Source: Paenibacillus pasadenensis DSM 19293 (lineage in GTDB: Bacteria > Bacillota > Bacilli > Paenibacillales > Paenibacillaceae). Taken from it: a stretch of 64,000 nucleotides of DNA. The position numbers were made by a program, and so were the translations under genes. The DNA lies in NCBI RefSeq assembly GCF_000422485.1, contig NZ_KE383849.1:158472-222471 (forward strand). The letters are read 5' to 3'. Below, piece after piece: positions 26,197-34,854 of the stretch (within the stretch, counting starts at the first letter, position 1; every line of letters starts with the position of its first letter). The notes beneath the pieces are model-generated. The model was not told where the DNA came from, did not search any database, and saw only the letters and a list, made by a program, of their open reading frames with translations.

Positions 26197-26484
26197 CTAG
26201 ACCTGCAGCGAGCCGGCCGTCTCCGCGCCGCCGATCGAGCAGGCGAGGATCGCCGCATCGAGCAGCTCCAGCTCGCCGGCGAGCGCCGCGCGCTTGCGCT
26301 CGAACTGCTGCAGATGCAGCACCCCCGTCTCGTCCTCCGGGTAGCGCTCGACATATTGGCGCATCTCGGCCAGCGTCAGCTCAAGCTCCTCCAGCTCCCC
26401 CGGCCCCGCCTGGCTGGCGGCAAAGCCTTGGCTCAGCCGATCGTCCTGCATCCTGTATTCGTTCATCATCATCATGGAATTCAT
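26197..26484 (-). CDS. Hypothetical protein, 95 aa
   Basis: Not recognised. Begins MNSMMMMNEYRMQDD, then a helical, Leu/Glu-rich middle (about 28-80, coiled-coil-like) and a short C-terminus. No signal or membrane segment. Strong AGGAGGT RBS. First gene of a two-gene unit with the alpha/beta hydrolase. Confidence 0.7.
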   Translation of the reverse strand: MNSMMMMNEYRMQDDRLSQGFAASQAGPGELEELELTLAEMRQYVERYPEDETGVLHLQQFERKRAALAGELELLDAAILACSIGGAETAGSLQV

Positions 26485-26609
26485 CGTTGTCGTACCTCCT
26501 GATTTCTCGCGTTCGTTTCGGTCCGGATGGGCTCGTTTCGCTCCGAGCCGGGCAGCCCTCGCTGCCGTCCGCTTCCTTTATTACCACCGCGAGTCCGAGT
26601 GAAACAACG

Positions 26610-26642
26610 AAAAGGCCCTCCCTTATGGAAGGGAAGGGCCTT
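26610..26642 (-). terminator. Terminator of yqkE
   Basis: Stem AAGGCCCTCCCTT / AAGGGAAGGGCCTT with a small bulge; on the minus strand it is followed by TTCGTTGTTT. It lies 55 bases beyond the YqkE stop. Confidence 0.7.
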
Positions 26643-26696
26643 GCCGGAAAGGAAAGGGTCCATCCGCCGCAGAGCATGCGGAAAAAGGGCTCGATT

Positions 26697-26960
26697 CTAC
26701 TTGAATTTCTTCCAGTCCATGCTGCTGTTCTCAAGCAGATACTCCATGCTGCTCTCGTTGCGCTTCTGCTCGGCCTTGCGCGCTTCTTCGGCGCGACGGC
26801 GCTCTTCCTCGCGGACGCGCTCCTGCTCCGCGCGCATGTCTCCCGCCTGGTTCTTCAGGCGGTCGACGAGCTCCGCCGGCAGCAGATCCTTCAGCGTCGC
26901 CGGCTTCGCCGCCGCTTCCGGACGCGGCTCCGGCGCGCGGCCCCGATTCTTTTTGGCCAT
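26697..26960 (-). CDS. YqkE family protein (DUF3886)
   Basis: 87 residues, highly charged. Contains TLKDLLPAELVDRLKNQAGDM and a long Glu/Arg helix (EQERVREEERRRAEEARKAE) typical of the family; ends in MDWKKFK. Function unknown. A TATAAT -10 box on the minus strand (complement at 27002-27007) lies about 45 bases upstream. Confidence 0.85.
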   Translation of the reverse strand: MAKKNRGRAPEPRPEAAAKPATLKDLLPAELVDRLKNQAGDMRAEQERVREEERRRAEEARKAEQKRNESSMEYLLENSSMDWKKFK

Positions 26961-27044
26961 ATTGCGGCATCCTCCCCTCGCGTCTAGCTTGCTCGCAGGC
27001 GATTATACCACAGCGCGCCCCTCCCGGCATCTGCCGCGCTCGGC

Positions 27045-27926
27045 TCAGCCGATCGACAGGCGCAGCGTGATGCCGGAAGGATCGACGACCTCAAGGCCGC
27101 CCTCCGCCTCGCGAACGTCGACGCCGCCTGCCCGCAGCCGGTCCGCCGCCGCCTGGCGCGCCGCCTCGTCCGGGAACAGGATCGTGGCGAACTTCAGGCC
27201 GACGGCGTTCTCCGGCGGATGCTTGGCGCCTCGTCCGGCCCAGATGTTGAGCCCGATATGATGGTGATAGCCGCCGGCGGAAATGAACAGCGCCCCCATC
27301 GACTGCCAGCCGTCGACGATCAGATCGAAGCCGAGCAGGCCGCAGTAGAACTGGCGGGCCGCCTCCAGCTCCGCCACATGGAAGTGGACATGGCCGATGA
27401 CCGTGCCGTCCGGCAGCCCTTCCCACGGCTGGCCCTCCGCCAGCGCGAGCAAGCCCTCGACGTCGACCGGATCGGTGCCCATCCGCACATGGCCGCTCTC
27501 GTCGTACGTCCACTCGCTGCGCGGACGGTCGCGGTAGATCTCGATGCCGTTGCCGTCAGGATCGGTGATGTACAGCGCCTCGCTCACCCAGTGGTCGCCC
27601 TGGCCGATGTGGATGCCCGCCTCGGCCATGTTGCGAAGCACGAGCCCGAGCGACCGGCGATCCGGCACGAGCACCGCGAAATGATACAGTCCGGCCGCCG
27701 AGCGGCGGTCGACCGCCGCGGCATCCGGCCTTTCCTCCAGCTCCAGCAGCGCCTCGTCCGAGCCGGCATGGCCCAGCGCGGCCTCGCCGCCGCTGCGGCT
27801 CAGTACGCGGAAGCCGAGGATGTCGCGATAATAGGCGATGGAACGGTCCAGGTCGCGGATCTTGAGCCGGACCTTGCCGATGCGGACGGCGGGATCGATC
27901 GAGCCCTGCAAAGGATTATTCATCAT
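27045..27926 (-). CDS. CatE-like extradiol dioxygenase / VOC family protein
   Basis: 293 residues made of two vicinal-oxygen-chelate repeats. Metal-ligand positions are visible: H in GLYHFAVLV, E in GNGIEIYRD, H in VIGHVHFHV, and late ITLRL. Closest to Bacillus CatE (catechol-2,3-dioxygenase), which is induced by catechol and quinone stress; a glyoxalase-type role is possible. RBS GAGGTG. An AT-rich promoter with a TACT-N7-AGTT element lies immediately upstream. Confidence 0.85.
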   Translation of the reverse strand: MMNNPLQGSIDPAVRIGKVRLKIRDLDRSIAYYRDILGFRVLSRSGGEAALGHAGSDEALLELEERPDAAAVDRRSAAGLYHFAVLVPDRRSLGLVLRNMAEAGIHIGQGDHWVSEALYITDPDGNGIEIYRDRPRSEWTYDESGHVRMGTDPVDVEGLLALAEGQPWEGLPDGTVIGHVHFHVAELEAARQFYCGLLGFDLIVDGWQSMGALFISAGGYHHHIGLNIWAGRGAKHPPENAVGLKFATILFPDEAARQAAADRLRAGGVDVREAEGGLEVVDPSGITLRLSIG

Positions 27927-27943
27927 GGATGCACCTCATTAGT

Positions 27944-27958
27944 TACTTATTTTTAGTT
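27944..27958. promoter_or_regulatory. YodB/CatR-like operator upstream of the dioxygenase
   Basis: TACT-TATTTTT-AGTT, one mismatch from the TACT-N7-AGTA box of the Bacillus quinone regulators YodB and CatR. It lies 18 bases before the ATG, in AT-rich DNA with TATAAT-like sequence next to it. Confidence 0.45.
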
Positions 27959-28015
27959 AGTATAATACATAAAGTAAATAGATGCAATCGTCAGCGGATC
28001 CGATTCGTTCCCATG

Positions 28016-28055
28016 AAAAAGGGACGCTGCGAGCAGCGCCCGCCTCGTCCCTTTT
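28016..28055. terminator. Terminator of kimA
   Basis: AAAAAGGGACG pairs with CGTCCCTTTT around an inner GCTGC/GCAGC hairpin. The U-run on the minus strand follows the stem, so it ends kimA; the A-run on the other side makes it look bidirectional. Confidence 0.75.
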
Positions 28056-28144
28056 CGGCTCTTCCCTATCGTATCCATTTCGAGCGGCTTCATTCAAAGT
28101 CGAGCCGGCCGCAGGAGATCGGAGCGGAGCGCTCTTGTCTCTCG

Positions 28145-29965
28145 TCAATGCTTCAAATGATAAGGGACCGTCGCGATGACGATGTCCTTGCGGTTGAACA
28201 GATACGTCCGCAGCAGCAGGCCGGTCTGATTGTGCAGGATGTGCTGCCACCAGTGCTTCGTCACGAACTGCGGGATGAGGATCGTAATATGGTCGGTCTC
28301 CGCCGTCTTCCACTCGACCGTGTCGATGAACTTGAGCAGCGGCCGCGTGATGCTGCGGTAGCTGGAGCGCAGCACGATCAGGCGAACGCCCGGGTTCCAC
28401 TCCGCCCACTTGGCCTCCATCCGCTCGATGGAGTCGTCGTCGAAGCCGACGTAGACGGCGACGACGTTGTCCGTGAGCGACTTGGCGTAGCCGATCGAGT
28501 TGCTCACGACGCGCGTGATGCCGGCGACCGGCACGACGACCGTGCTGCCTTTGATGACCGGCTTGTCGGCGGCGAGGTCGATGCGCAGCTCGTCGGCGAC
28601 TTTGACGTAGTGGCGATGGATGCGCAGGAACAGCCACATGACGACCGGCAGGAAGACGAACACCATCCACACCTGGGAGAACTTCGTGAAGATGAAGATG
28701 AGCGTAATGCCCAGCGTCGTCAGCATGCCGACCGTATTGATCGCGAGCTTGCCTCCCCAGCCCTTGGGCCGCAGCCGCACCCAGCGCACCATCATGCCGA
28801 GCTGCGACAGCGTGAACGGGATGAACACGCCGACGGCGTACAGCGGGATCAAGTTCTCCGTATCGCCGCCGAACAGCACGACGAGCACGATCGAGAACGC
28901 GGCGAGGAATAGAATGCCGTTGGAAAAGCCGAGCCGGTCGCCGCGCACCATGAACGCATGCGGCATGTATTTGTCCTTGGCCAGCATGAACGCCAGCAGC
29001 GGGAACGCCGAATACGCCGTATTGGCCGCCAGGAACAGGATGAGCGCCGTCACGCCCTGGATGAAATAGTACAGGAAGCCGCGGCCGAACGTCGAGGCGG
29101 CGATCTGCGACACGACCGTCTCGTTGTGGCTCGGCGTGATGCCGTACCAATACGCCAGCACGCTGATGCCGAGGAACATGCCGCCGAGGATGAGGCCCAT
29201 CATGACGAGCGTCGCGGCGGCGTTGCGCTCGGCCGGCTGCTTGAAGTTCGGAATGGCGTTGGACACCGCCTCGACCCCGGTCAGCGCCGAGCAGCCGGAG
29301 CTGAACGCCTTGAGCAGCAGGAACAGGCTGACGTTGCTGACGGCCGTGCCGAGCTCCGGAATGTCGGGATGGGCTCCGCCGGTCAGGTAGCGGATGACGC
29401 CGGAGACGATAAGCACGAAGATGGATACGACGAACAGATAGATCGGAATCGCGAGCACCGAGGCCGACTCGGTGACGCCGCGCAGGTTCATGAGCGTGAG
29501 GAACAGGATGACGACCGTCGCGATCAGCACTCGGTGGTCGTGCAGCGACGGGAACGCCGACGTGATCGCATCGGTGCCGGCGGAGGCGCTGACCGCGACG
29601 GTAAGGATGTAGTCGATCAGCAGCGAGCCGCCGGCCAGCAGGCCGGTCGTCGTGCCAAGGTTGTTCTTGGCCACGACATAGGCGCCGCCGCCCATCGGAT
29701 AGGCGAAGATCGTCTGGCGATACGACAGGATGAGGATCAGCAGCAGGCCGAGCACCGCGATCGAGATCGGGATGCTGTACCAGACCGCGGCGAAGCCGGC
29801 GACCATCAAGGCGATCAGGATCTGCTCCGTGCCGTAGGCGACGGAGGACAAAGCGTCCGAGGACAGGATGGCGAGCGCCTTAAGCCGCCCCAGCTTCTCT
29901 CCTTCGAGCTCCTTGCTTTTCATCGGCCGGCCGATCAGCAGCCGTTTCATTCGGTTTGCCATCAT
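28145..29965 (-). CDS. kimA: KimA-type potassium importer (APC superfamily)
   Basis: 606 residues: about 12 transmembrane helices (1-430) and a cytosolic C-terminal domain (450-606). The N-terminal signature LKALAILSSDALSSVAYGTEQI includes D37 and Y44, equivalent to residues implicated in potassium or proton handling in Bacillus KimA; SAGTDAITSAFP and GCSALTGVEAVSNAIPNF are also conserved. Start follows AAGGGGAAAG. In Bacillus the gene is controlled by a c-di-AMP riboswitch and the protein by c-di-AMP; I could not recognise that riboswitch here. Monocistronic. Confidence 0.93.
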   Translation of the reverse strand: MMANRMKRLLIGRPMKSKELEGEKLGRLKALAILSSDALSSVAYGTEQILIALMVAGFAAVWYSIPISIAVLGLLLILILSYRQTIFAYPMGGGAYVVAKNNLGTTTGLLAGGSLLIDYILTVAVSASAGTDAITSAFPSLHDHRVLIATVVILFLTLMNLRGVTESASVLAIPIYLFVVSIFVLIVSGVIRYLTGGAHPDIPELGTAVSNVSLFLLLKAFSSGCSALTGVEAVSNAIPNFKQPAERNAAATLVMMGLILGGMFLGISVLAYWYGITPSHNETVVSQIAASTFGRGFLYYFIQGVTALILFLAANTAYSAFPLLAFMLAKDKYMPHAFMVRGDRLGFSNGILFLAAFSIVLVVLFGGDTENLIPLYAVGVFIPFTLSQLGMMVRWVRLRPKGWGGKLAINTVGMLTTLGITLIFIFTKFSQVWMVFVFLPVVMWLFLRIHRHYVKVADELRIDLAADKPVIKGSTVVVPVAGITRVVSNSIGYAKSLTDNVVAVYVGFDDDSIERMEAKWAEWNPGVRLIVLRSSYRSITRPLLKFIDTVEWKTAETDHITILIPQFVTKHWWQHILHNQTGLLLRTYLFNRKDIVIATVPYHLKH

Positions 29966-30067
29966 GCTTGCTTTCCCCTTTGCGCGCGCTGCGCCTTGAC
30001 ATGGTTGAGTGCTGGCGGCCCCGTCTGCGCCGGAGCCATGATGTATCTTACACCCGGCCCTTATCGC

Positions 30068-30085
30068 TGTAAATAAACATTTACA
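30068..30085. promoter_or_regulatory. Palindrome upstream of kimA
   Basis: TGTAAAT-AAAC-ATTTACA, perfect 7-bp arms, 103 bases upstream of the kimA start. Operator-like; the regulator is unknown. Confidence 0.4.
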
Positions 30086-30166
30086 CCTAAGCTTCTTGCT
30101 TCTCTCCTTTCAACCGAAAACCATCCTTCCGAAACGCAATTCGAGCCGTCCCGTTCGGCCTGAACG

Positions 30167-30205
30167 CGCCGAAGAGCCCTTGCAGCCGGCAAGAGCTCTT
30201 CGGCG
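30167..30205 (-). terminator. Hairpin after the 79-aa gene
   Basis: 11-bp stem CGCCGAAGAGC / GCTCTTCGGCG, starting 9 bases beyond the stop of the minus-strand gene at 30214. No strong U-tract. Confidence 0.55.
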
Positions 30206-30213
30206 GAGGCGGC

Positions 30214-30453
30214 TCAATGACTGGACTTGTCGTCCTTCTCGTTGCCGTGCTTGAAGTTTCCGGTCAGCTTGGCCATGACGAGCTGCGTTCCTTTATGGTC
30301 CTGGCCTGCAATCGCGCTCAAGAACCTGTCGCTTGCCTTGCCGGCGAGAGTCTTTACATGTTTGCCATTCCAATAGAGGAATATCCCGTTGTTTTTGGTG
30401 CGCTTATAGGTAAATATTTCTTCGTTCAGACGGCCGCGCTTGTCGATTGCCAT
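30214..30453 (-). CDS. Hypothetical protein, 79 aa
   Basis: Basic small protein (MAIDKRGRLNEEIFTYKRTKNN ... GKHVKTLAGKASDRFLSAIAG). Looks like a compact nucleic-acid- or RNA-binding size class, but no family is recognised. RBS AAAGGAGC. Monocistronic with its own hairpin. Ends KDDKSSH. No signal peptide. Confidence 0.7.
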   Translation of the reverse strand: MAIDKRGRLNEEIFTYKRTKNNGIFLYWNGKHVKTLAGKASDRFLSAIAGQDHKGTQLVMAKLTGNFKHGNEKDDKSSH

Positions 30454-30611
30454 GTCGTTCCTGCTCCTTTATTCTGCATCTCCCTCCATCATAGAGGCGC
30501 GTCTCTTCCCCCGCGAGGCCCGATTCGGCTTAACCTGTTTTCCACCGGCAGTTTCATTTGTAAACGAGATGTAACGGGATTGAGATTTTTTCTTCAGGTT
30601 GGTTTAAGATT

Positions 30612-30697
30612 CGATGCTTAAAATGAACACATGACCCCCCTTTGAATAGAGCATCATCTTGGGCTCGCCGGCTGCCACCGGCGGGCCGCTTTTTTTC
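30612..30697 (+). ncRNA. Candidate small RNA: orphan promoter plus intrinsic terminator
   Basis: A textbook terminator (10-bp stem GGCTCGCCGG / CCGGCGGGCC with one wobble, 6-base loop, then GCTTTTTTT; 30662-30696) sits on the plus strand with no plus-strand gene upstream. A sigma-A-like promoter, TTGAGA (30580-30585) with TAAGAT or TTTAAG 17-19 bases on, could start a transcript near 30615. That gives an RNA of about 80 bases with no convincing ORF. Both flanking genes are on the minus strand, so neither explains the terminator. Confidence 0.4.
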
Positions 30698-30743
30698 CCC
30701 GCAAGCAAAAACGCCGGCGGGATCCGCCGACGCTGTTGTCCTT

Positions 30744-31829
30744 CTATTCCGTTGCGCTTGCCGCCTCTTCTTCCGCCGGCCCGGCCGCTGCGGCTTCATT
30801 CCGCTTTGCCGCCCGCTGGATGACGGACGAGAGGAGCGCGAGCGCCAGTCCCTGGCCCCAGCCCTGCGCCCATTTGCGGTCGATCTGAAGATAAGCGTCG
30901 ACGTCGTTCATGACGGCGGTGCCGCCCGACACGTTTCGGACCCGCCCGTTGTCGGCGATATTCGCCAGCACGCCGTCGAGAGCCTTTTGAACGTACTTCG
31001 TATGAAGCGGGTTGCCCTGCTGGACCATCGCCGCGGCGATGCCCGCTGTCGCCGACACCTCGCCGTACGCATCCGGGCAGTCCAGCACCGTCCCCCACAG
31101 GCCGTCGTCCTTCTGAAGCTTCTTGAGCGCTGCGAGCTGGTCGCGCAACGAGCTCCAGATATGCATCATCGGCGGATACAGGTAGCCCTCCGGCACCTCG
31201 CCGGCGGCTCGGGACATCGTATAGGCCGCCCAGGCGTTCGCGCGCGCCCAGTGGATGCCGGACATATGGTTCTGGTGGACGTGGGTGTAGCCGTGGTACC
31301 AGAGGCCGTTGTCCTCGTCCTGCAAGTAGTTGATGTGCCACAGGAACTGATGCAGCCCGTCATGGATCAGCCGCTTCTCGTTCAGCTTGACGCCGACGCG
31401 CAGCATGAAGTACGCCGCCATGAACAGCGTATCCGCCCAGCACTGCTCCGGAAAGTCGTTTTTGGACGACACGGTATGCTGCAGCACCCGGTCGCCGAAC
31501 CGCAGCGCGCGATTTTCCAAATAATCGATCTTGCTCAGGATGATGTCGAGGTATTTCTGATCCTTCGTCTCCTCGTACAGAGTGAGCAGCATATGCCCCA
31601 TGGCGCAGGTGTTCACCGTCCAGCCGGGCAGGCCGACCTCGATATACTCGTCGACCCAGCGGATCATCCGCTCCAGATACGTCTTGTCGCCCGTCGCCTC
31701 GTATGCCCGGCTGACGCCGTAAAACGCGACGCCGCCCGGCCAGTCCCAGGTCAGATCCATCCCGAACGTATAGTCGACCACCCGATCCGCCACCTGGTTC
31801 AGCCGGTCCGCGGAAGCCAGTATGTTCAT
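30744..31829 (-). CDS. GH105 unsaturated rhamnogalacturonyl hydrolase (YteR/YesR type)
   Basis: 361 residues, alpha6/alpha6 barrel. Signature ECWADTLFMA carries the catalytic aspartate; GIHWARANAWAAYTMSRAAG and VSATAGIAAAMVQQG fit the GH88/GH105 fold. It hydrates unsaturated galacturonyl or glucuronyl oligosaccharides left by pectin or polysaccharide lyases. No signal peptide, so cytoplasmic. ATG 31829 has GGAGGG upstream; an upstream in-frame start at 31868 is less likely. It stands alone, with no lyase gene nearby. Ala/Glu-rich C-terminal tail. Confidence 0.87.
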   Translation of the reverse strand: MNILASADRLNQVADRVVDYTFGMDLTWDWPGGVAFYGVSRAYEATGDKTYLERMIRWVDEYIEVGLPGWTVNTCAMGHMLLTLYEETKDQKYLDIILSKIDYLENRALRFGDRVLQHTVSSKNDFPEQCWADTLFMAAYFMLRVGVKLNEKRLIHDGLHQFLWHINYLQDEDNGLWYHGYTHVHQNHMSGIHWARANAWAAYTMSRAAGEVPEGYLYPPMMHIWSSLRDQLAALKKLQKDDGLWGTVLDCPDAYGEVSATAGIAAAMVQQGNPLHTKYVQKALDGVLANIADNGRVRNVSGGTAVMNDVDAYLQIDRKWAQGWGQGLALALLSSVIQRAAKRNEAAAAGPAEEEAASATE

Positions 31830-31953
31830 CCGTCCAAGCCCTCCATTTCCTGAAAAGCATGCGGACATTCGGCCTGCTCCGTCCGCATGCTGTCGTTTGT
31901 AATGGATTATAACGGCTTCACGAGCGGGATGACATACAGATATCCGACTTGTT

Positions 31954-33150
31954 TCAGCGAAAAGCAGAGTCTTGGCGGCGGCGCTTCTCGGCTGCGCCGG
32001 ACTTGAGAGCCGAAGCGAGCGTGACGGCGGCTCCGCCCGCTCCGATCCAGGTCAGCGCGGCGACGGCATGATTCCAGCTCAGTCCTTTGCCAAAGAAGAA
32101 CAGCTCCCGAAGTCCGTCGACCATAAACCGCATCGGCAGCCAAGGATGGATCCAGTCCCGGTAGAACGGCGACATCATCTCCGGAGCCAGAGCGAGCAGC
32201 GGAGCGCCGAAGAACAGCATCAGCGCGAACACGGCGATGCCCTTGAGCCCCAGCCAGGACACCACGGCCGTGATGAGCAGGAAAAAGCTGAAGAAGGCAA
32301 GCGCGAGGAACAAAGCCGTATCGACGAACTGCGGAATCGCAAGCCCGATCATAGCCTCCGCGATCCAGGCGAAGCCGAAGCCGACGAGCAGCGCCACGAC
32401 GGCTCCCGCGCCGATGTGGACGAGCTTCGTCGCGAGCGACCGCTTGCGATCGGAGGCCGCGGATTTGCCGAATGCCAGGAACAGGACGGCGGAGCAGGCC
32501 ATGCTCGCCATCCAGAGAGGCTGGAACAGCGAGATCGGCGCGTTGCCGTTTGCGCTTTTCGTGCCGATCTCGTTGACGTTCGTCACCTTCTTGGCGATCG
32601 GAACGGCCAGCGCGGCCGCCTGGTCGGGCGACAGCGTCGCTCCCTGGGCTTGGAACGCATCCAGCACCTGCGCGCGGATCTTCTCGCTCAACGTATCGAC
32701 GACGCCGTTCAGCACTTGGCCGGCCGCGGTAGCCGCCGCCGCGTTCAAGCCCTGATTGAGGTAGATCCGAAGCTCCGGCGACGAGGGAGACGGAGTCCGC
32801 AGCGAAGCCTGCTTGGCGCTGAAATCCTGCGGGATGACGAGCGCGGCATAATAGTCCTTGTCGTTCAGGCCTTGCCGCGCCGCGTCCTCATCCTTCACGA
32901 CGACCCACTCGACAGCCGGCTCCTCGCCGGGGGCCGTCGGCGCTTGCCGGATCGTCTCGACGATCGTCTCGCCCATATTGAGCTTCGGCTGGCCGGAGAT
33001 CTCGACTCCCTGATCCTCGTTGACGACGGCGATCGGCAGCTGCCGAGGCTTGATCTGCACGCTCGGGAACAGCGTGAGCGAGAATACGAATACGATCAGC
33101 AGCGCGATGACCGGCGCGAGCAGGACGAGCTTTTTTTCTTTGGCTTGCAT
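31954..33150 (-). CDS. YhgE/Pip-like ABC-2 family membrane protein
   Basis: 398 residues. N-terminal helix (about 8-30), an extracellular region (30-215; PRQLPIAVVNEDQGVEISG), then five C-terminal helices (LFQPLWMASMACSAVLFL onward). The pattern matches the YhgE/Pip and DUF3533 group, membrane proteins with ABC-2-permease-like topology. Possible efflux or envelope-stress role. RBS AAAGGGAGG. Co-transcribed with and 15 bases downstream of a TetR gene, which probably represses it. Confidence 0.8.
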   Translation of the reverse strand: MQAKEKKLVLLAPVIALLIVFVFSLTLFPSVQIKPRQLPIAVVNEDQGVEISGQPKLNMGETIVETIRQAPTAPGEEPAVEWVVVKDEDAARQGLNDKDYYAALVIPQDFSAKQASLRTPSPSSPELRIYLNQGLNAAAATAAGQVLNGVVDTLSEKIRAQVLDAFQAQGATLSPDQAAALAVPIAKKVTNVNEIGTKSANGNAPISLFQPLWMASMACSAVLFLAFGKSAASDRKRSLATKLVHIGAGAVVALLVGFGFAWIAEAMIGLAIPQFVDTALFLALAFFSFFLLITAVVSWLGLKGIAVFALMLFFGAPLLALAPEMMSPFYRDWIHPWLPMRFMVDGLRELFFFGKGLSWNHAVAALTWIGAGGAAVTLASALKSGAAEKRRRQDSAFR

Positions 33151-33165
33151 GTCAGGATCCTCCCT

Positions 33166-33813
33166 TTAGATAGACGATGGATTTCCAATTCCGCGGAGCA
33201 GGAAGCGGACCGCTTCCTCGATCTCCTCGTCCTCGATGACGTCCTGGTTCAGGAGCACGAGGCGCGAAGCGAAAAATCCGCCGACGAACGTGAACAGATT
33301 TTTGAGCAGCATAGCTGGAGGCAGTTCAATGAGCTCCCCCCGCTGCTGGAACAGCTCGATGACCGGAATGAGCCGGGAAGCCGCGACATCGGCCAGATAG
33401 GGCAGGATGTCGTTTTTGAGCTCTTCCTTGTAGATCAGCTCCTTGATCAGGACGCGGAGGATGTCCTTGTTCTCCAGCGCGAAATCGACCCGGTTGCGGA
33501 TGAACGCCCGCAGGAACCCTTCGAGCGACGAGTTGGTGCGGACGATGCTTCCAATGACCTCTTCCGCCATGACCGGAAAGATTTCCTTGACGCGAGGGAC
33601 GAGCAGATGAAGCAGCAGCTTCTCCTTCGTCCCGTATTGCTTGAAGATGCTCGCCTCCGACACCTCGGCCGCTTTTGCGATTTCCGCCGTCGAGGTATTG
33701 GAATAGCCCTTTTCGGCGAACAATTGAATGGCCGCCTCGACGATCCGCTCCTGCTTGACCGTCAGCTTGGATGCGCCGGAGAGCAGGATTTCCTGGAACA
33801 GGTTGCTGGTCAA
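33166..33813 (-). CDS. TetR/AcrR family transcriptional regulator
   Basis: 215 residues. N-terminal HTH (about 18-65): KQERIVEAAIQLFAEKGYSNTSTAEIAKAAEVSEASIFKQYGTKE. The rest is an all-helical ligand domain. First gene of an operon with the YhgE-like membrane protein. A perfect palindrome lies 32 bases upstream and is the likely autoregulatory operator. Confidence 0.92.
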   Translation of the reverse strand: MTSNLFQEILLSGASKLTVKQERIVEAAIQLFAEKGYSNTSTAEIAKAAEVSEASIFKQYGTKEKLLLHLLVPRVKEIFPVMAEEVIGSIVRTNSSLEGFLRAFIRNRVDFALENKDILRVLIKELIYKEELKNDILPYLADVAASRLIPVIELFQQRGELIELPPAMLLKNLFTFVGGFFASRLVLLNQDVIEDEEIEEAVRFLLRGIGNPSSI

Positions 33814-33844
33814 CCTCCGTTCACCTCATTCTTCCCGATTCAAA

Positions 33845-33858
33845 AGTAAGTACTTACT
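33845..33858. promoter_or_regulatory. Palindromic operator of the TetR operon
   Basis: AGTAAGTACTTACT, a perfect 14-bp palindrome, 32 bases upstream of the regulator's ATG in an otherwise AT-rich promoter region. Typical of TetR autoregulation. Confidence 0.65.
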
Positions 33859-33963
33859 CACTGGGTTATATCACTCCGCTGCGCAACGGTCAAGAGCGCT
33901 CGGCGCCGGATGCCGGCCCCGAACGCTGTCCCCCTCCTATCGGCCCGGATAGCCGACGATCCG

Positions 33964-34854
33964 TCAGCTCCGCCGGCCGCGATGCTCCGCCGCGATCTCA
34001 TCGATTACGCGCCTGCCCCATTCGGACAGCTCCGAGCCTTTTTCATGCCACTCGTAGGTGATGAGCGCCTTCCAGAGCGCCCAGCCGCGGGCGCGGTCGA
34101 TCACGCCCTCGTCGGCGGCCATGCGCCCCAGGAACACGGCTCTGCTTGGGGCATCAAAAAAATTCCATGCCATCACCAAATCGCTGGACCGGTCGCCGAC
34201 GCCCATCGTGCCGAAGTCGATGACGCCGCTCAGGCGGCCGCCGCTCGCCAGCAGGTTGCCGACCGCGACGTCTCCATGCAGCCAGACCGGCTGGCCGGAG
34301 AACGGCGCCGCCAGCGCCCTCTCCCAGACCTCAGTCAGCAGCGCGGCATCGAACGGAGCGCCCGGCCTCGCCAGCACGGAGCGGGCATCGTCTTCATAAA
34401 CCGCGAGATCGCCGCCGCGATGAAAATTCTGCTCGCCTGCCGGCACGCCGTCCGTCGCGTCGATGGCCTCCAGCTCCAGCAGGAAAGCGGCAAGATCCTC
34501 GGCGAACTCGATTTTATCGCGAATCGCGGCACGGGAGACCGGCTCGCCGGCCAGCCAGCGATTGACCGACCAGGGCAGCGGATACTCCTCATCCGGCTCG
34601 CCCTTGGCGACGGGCACGGTGATCGGCAGCGTCAGATGCGGCTGAAAGACGGGGAGCCATTTCTGCTCCTTTTCCACGGCGGATGCGTAGCGCTCATGGC
34701 TCGGCAGGCGGACGGCCAGCTCCGGACCGAGGCGGAACGTGCGGTTGTCATGGCCGCTCTCGTCGACCGGACGCACCTCCAGACGGCTCCACTGGGGGAA
34801 CTGGCGGGCGATCAGCCTCTGGACGAGGTCGGAGGTGATGCCGATCGTCCCCAT
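33964..34854 (-). CDS. Aminoglycoside-phosphotransferase-family kinase
   Basis: 296 residues, protein-kinase-like fold. Catalytic loop WLHGDVAVGNLL (HGDxxxxN) and metal-binding VIDFGTMG. Resembles the APH / fructosamine-kinase-like group of small-molecule kinases; drug resistance cannot be inferred. Its ATG overlaps the stop of the Uma2 gene (TGATG), and there is no separate RBS, so translation is probably coupled. Confidence 0.85.
   Translation of the reverse strand: MGTIGITSDLVQRLIARQFPQWSRLEVRPVDESGHDNRTFRLGPELAVRLPSHERYASAVEKEQKWLPVFQPHLTLPITVPVAKGEPDEEYPLPWSVNRWLAGEPVSRAAIRDKIEFAEDLAAFLLELEAIDATDGVPAGEQNFHRGGDLAVYEDDARSVLARPGAPFDAALLTEVWERALAAPFSGQPVWLHGDVAVGNLLASGGRLSGVIDFGTMGVGDRSSDLVMAWNFFDAPSRAVFLGRMAADEGVIDRARGWALWKALITYEWHEKGSELSEWGRRVIDEIAAEHRGRRS

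Noticed and set aside
29966-30213. ydaO/c-di-AMP riboswitch upstream of kimA
   Set aside because: I could not find the conserved core elements; a covariance search is needed to be sure.
30554-30799. 81-codon minus-strand ORF
   Set aside because: Runs across the terminator hairpin and the GH105 end; basic low-complexity sequence with no RBS.
33964-34854. Call of aminoglycoside resistance for the APH genes
   Set aside because: The family motif shows only a small-molecule kinase; no resistance-specific residues can be argued.
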